A stretch of DNA of 64,000 nucleotides from Cucumis sativus (lineage: Eukaryota > Streptophyta > Magnoliopsida > Cucurbitales > Cucurbitaceae). Location of the stretch: NCBI RefSeq assembly GCF_000004075.3, contig NC_026657.2, positions 7,316,001-7,380,000 of the forward strand. Direction: 5' to 3'. Under the pieces are notes generated by a model that was given only the letters and a program-made list of their open reading frames with translations, was not told the origin of the DNA and ran no database searches. The translations under genes were made by a program, and so were the position numbers. Each line of letters begins with the position of its first letter. Position 1 is the first letter of the stretch. Shown piece after piece: positions 61,581 to 64,000 of this stretch.

Positions 61581-64000
61581 TCAATCAAGAATTTTTTCTC
61601 CCGTTGCAAAGATATTCCAGACTAATGTGCCTATGATATACAATGCCACTGACACCTTGAATACGTCGTCCCATGAACCTGCATCAACCAGAAATTAAAT
61701 TGAATATAACCTTGTTGCTTAAATAAAGTTGAATTGTAAATTTAGTTCATAATCATCATCATGGTTGTGTATGTTTGATTGAACTTGTTAATTTAATGAG
61801 GAGGTGAGACATCTTTATTGGATGTGGCAATTTGTTAGGTTCAATTCTTTACTTCCTATGATTGTAGTATTAGCTGATGTATTCTTTACTTCCTATGATT
61901 GTTTTTTAGCTGACTCACATCATAGTTTATTAAATACTAATGGTAGAATCAGAAACTAGATAAAATCACTTTTTGATGTTGAGAGATGAAAGTGTCTTTT
62001 TTTTTTCCTTCTACAAAACCTTTGATCACTACTTTTTTCTAACAATTCTATGGAGTTTTTCAGATTTGTGTCTCAGTCAAATATTACAAAAAAAAAAAAA
62101 AAAGTCTATTTAATTATTAATGGTCTTGTTGATAATTCATTTGATTTTTGTTTTTGTTTTTAATTTTTTTATAAAAAAAAACAGGTTTGTTTCCTAACTA
62201 ATTCACTTTTAGTTTTTTAAACAAGAGAACTTAAAAAAAATTATTTTTTTTTAAAAAAATTATTTTTTTTTAAAAAAATTATTTTTTTAAAAAAAAACAT
62301 AATAAACAAAAATTTAAAAACATAAAAAACAAACAAAGATTAAATAACCAAAATAAAGACTAAACTTTCATCAACTTAACCTTTTATAAAATTAACTAAT
62401 CAATCAGACAAAATGAAAAACTGAACATTTTGGTAGATATTTTGTAACTCAGAGATTATTTAAATACAAAACATAAAATCATAAATTTATTAACCATTCT
62501 TTTTTAGATATTTTTAAAAGTAGCAAAATAAATTAAAATATTTATAAGGTATAACAATTTTTTATTTATTCTATTAGTAGCCGGTGATAGAAGTCTATTA
62601 CTAGCTCGTAAATATTTTGTCAAATTTATTTATTTATTATTATATTTTACCGTTTTCCTTTTTTTTAATACAAGAAGAATAAGGATGAAATGATTTCCAA
62701 CTAACCTCGTTGGAGTATGAATCCGGTTGCAGCTGTACCGAAGACACCAGCGAGGACGCCGGCGGTGTTTGATAATCCCAACAAGACTCCCTATGCACGA
62801 AAACAAACTTATTCTAAAGGGCGTGATATGATAATTAAGACTGGAAAGCACGATTACGCATTGTTAAAATGCTAAACATTCATGACTACTCAAACAATAT
62901 GCATCTCCCCAAATGCTTTAAAATTCGGTGACGATAATTTTACAGAAATACGAGGTAAAATAAATGGGGTTTAGCTGCATTTTGTTAACTCACAGCATAT
63001 CGCGGTCCAATGTCTTGGTGATTGGAGTAGAGTCCGGATTGTGAAAATGCATCAGATCCCTGTAAGAAAATTTTATTAACTAAACCAAGCATTTAAAGTG
63101 TATTTTAATCTATTTTATATGATTTTGTTATACGAGAATAAGGAAAAAAGGAAAGATCAACTGCATTGAAAATTCAGAGAATCCAAAGGGGACGAATGGC
63201 AGGGGATGTTTGGATTAGACTTTCTAAGTCCTTATAAGAGTGTTTCTAAAGCACACAGAAAAATAGTCCAAACATGCACTTAATCTCATCTCGATCTTAT
63301 TTTGTCAGCATATTTTCAACTGATGGTCATTCTGTCTCCGTAAAACATTTCTTTTTCTACTAAATTTTTCTGTAACATCGTGGCTGTTGTTCCTTTAGAA
63401 GAAAAACGCCAAAATATAAAGGAGCTATCAAGCTTTATCTATATTTTGGTGGATTTGGAGCTAAAGGAATGATAGAACATTTTGGTGGTAGAGTCTGGAA
63501 AATGGGGAGGTGAGGGATTCATCCTTGTAAAATTGCATCTTTGAAAAATAGCTCATAGCACGTCTTTTTTGCATATTACAAATATGACAAGTAATTAGAT
63601 ATATCATAGGGCTGGGTTATTCACTTTTGAATTTGTTACTTTTGCAATTTAAAAGATGTAATAACATCAACCCTATTATCATAAATTTTTTTACTATTTT
63701 TGCAAACAATCCTTTATCCGTTTCAGTTTACTTTTTTCTTTTTCATGTTACTTTTTTATGTAGCTAATTCTGACAGCTTTAAGTAATTGTATGGTCTTTA
63801 TAATATTTAATCAATCAAAGCCTAAGATCAGTTGCACTCTGTGTAAAAACATGTGAATACCTGACTGCATGCCATGCACAATACTGCCATAGCAGGTGTT
63901 CTAACATGGCTCAGCTGAGTAAGGAAAAATGCTGGTCCCAGAAATCCAATAGATTGCATGATCTGCATCCAAGAACATTTTCCATCGTAACTATTTACCA
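61581..64000 (-). CDS. PHT4;1: Thylakoid Na+/phosphate transporter PHT4;1, partial
   Basis: C-terminal part of a plastid member of the PHT4/ANTR branch of the major facilitator superfamily. Four exons are visible, all GT-AG and in frame: 63962-63861, 63059-62994, 62790-62706 and 61678-61581. They read 'IMQSIGFLGPAFFLTQLSHV', 'MAVLCMACSQGSDAFSQSGL', 'YSNHQDIGPRYAGVLLGLSN', 'TAGVLAGVFGTAATGFILQR' and a last exon 'GSWDDVFKVSVALYIIGTLV' ending GEKILD. This wording matches Arabidopsis PHT4;1 (ANTR1) rather than PHT4;4. Intron 3 (61679-62705) is the longest and contains a dispersed AT repeat and an A/T tandem array. The start lies to the right of the window. Confidence 0.88.
62231..62298. repeat. 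A/T tandem array in PHT4;1 intron
   Basis: About three to four copies of a 20-base unit 'ttaaaaaaaattattttttt', each an inverted A/T palindrome, so the array can fold on itself. A run of about 17 A lies upstream at 62089-62104. Confidence 0.85.
62510..62660. repeat. AT-rich dispersed repeat, copy D
   Basis: Words 'agcaaaataaattaaaatat', 'ggtgatagaagtctatta', 'aaatattttgtcaaattta' in the same order as copies A and C. It sits in a PHT4;1 intron. Confidence 0.6.

Overview
This is nuclear DNA of a flowering plant: AT-rich spacers, intron-rich genes with plant-type GT-AG splice sites, and plant-only families (UGT91-type glycosyltransferase, ATI1/2, plant BRAHMA, RHB1A, CRCK, PHT4). The spacers carry copies of an AT-rich repeat with a 'tctatca..tgataga' core and a 'plastered' 3' spacer repeat that I associate with cucurbits, so a cucurbit is my best guess for the source (inference; not proven from the window).

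Layout. 1.8-3.2 kb: intronless UGT91-like glycosyltransferase (-). 4.4-7.6 kb: mitochondrial mechanosensitive channel MSL1 (-). 8.4-8.7 kb: decayed RNase H-like piece of a LINE. 10.2-10.7 kb: intronless RING-H2 E3 ligase (+). 13.1-16.2 kb: GINS subunit SLD5 (-). 18.0-20.9 kb: calmodulin-binding receptor-like cytoplasmic kinase (-). 21-26 kb: gene-free AT-rich spacer. 27.4-28.4 kb: RHB1A-like RING-H2 ligase with an MGGCCC lipid anchor (+). 30.5-33.0 kb: ARID/ELM2 protein (+). 34.7-39.0 kb: ubiquitin-conjugating enzyme of the UBC4/5/6 group (+), whose 3.1-kb fifth intron holds a U6 snRNA-like copy split by two back-to-back small LTR elements. 40.4-52.2 kb: SWI/SNF ATPase BRAHMA (-), with a LINE remnant in intron 6 and one GC-AG intron. 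54.8-56.6 kb: MESD-like ER protein (+). 58.5-60.4 kb: ATG8-interacting protein ATI1/2-like (+). 61.6-64.0 kb: 3' part of the PHT4;1/ANTR1 phosphate transporter (-), running off the right edge. Multi-exon models were built by hand; for each, the joined exon lengths were checked to keep frame.

How the genes work together. They are not an operon or cluster pathway. Themes that recur are chromatin (ARID/ELM2 and BRM), ubiquitin transfer (two RING-H2 ligases and an E2) and housekeeping organelle functions. The gene order looks like two Arabidopsis blocks joined: MSL1 - RING - CRCK2 - RHB1A (At4g002xx-003xx) and ARID - UBC6 - BRM - MESD-like - ATI1 (At2g459xx-460xx), from memory.

I found no evidence of an undescribed system. 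The most noteworthy structures are the split U6 copy, a 94-bp tandem duplication of a coding exon end plus its splice donor in the RHB1A-like gene, the LINE remnant inside BRM, and the joined synteny blocks.
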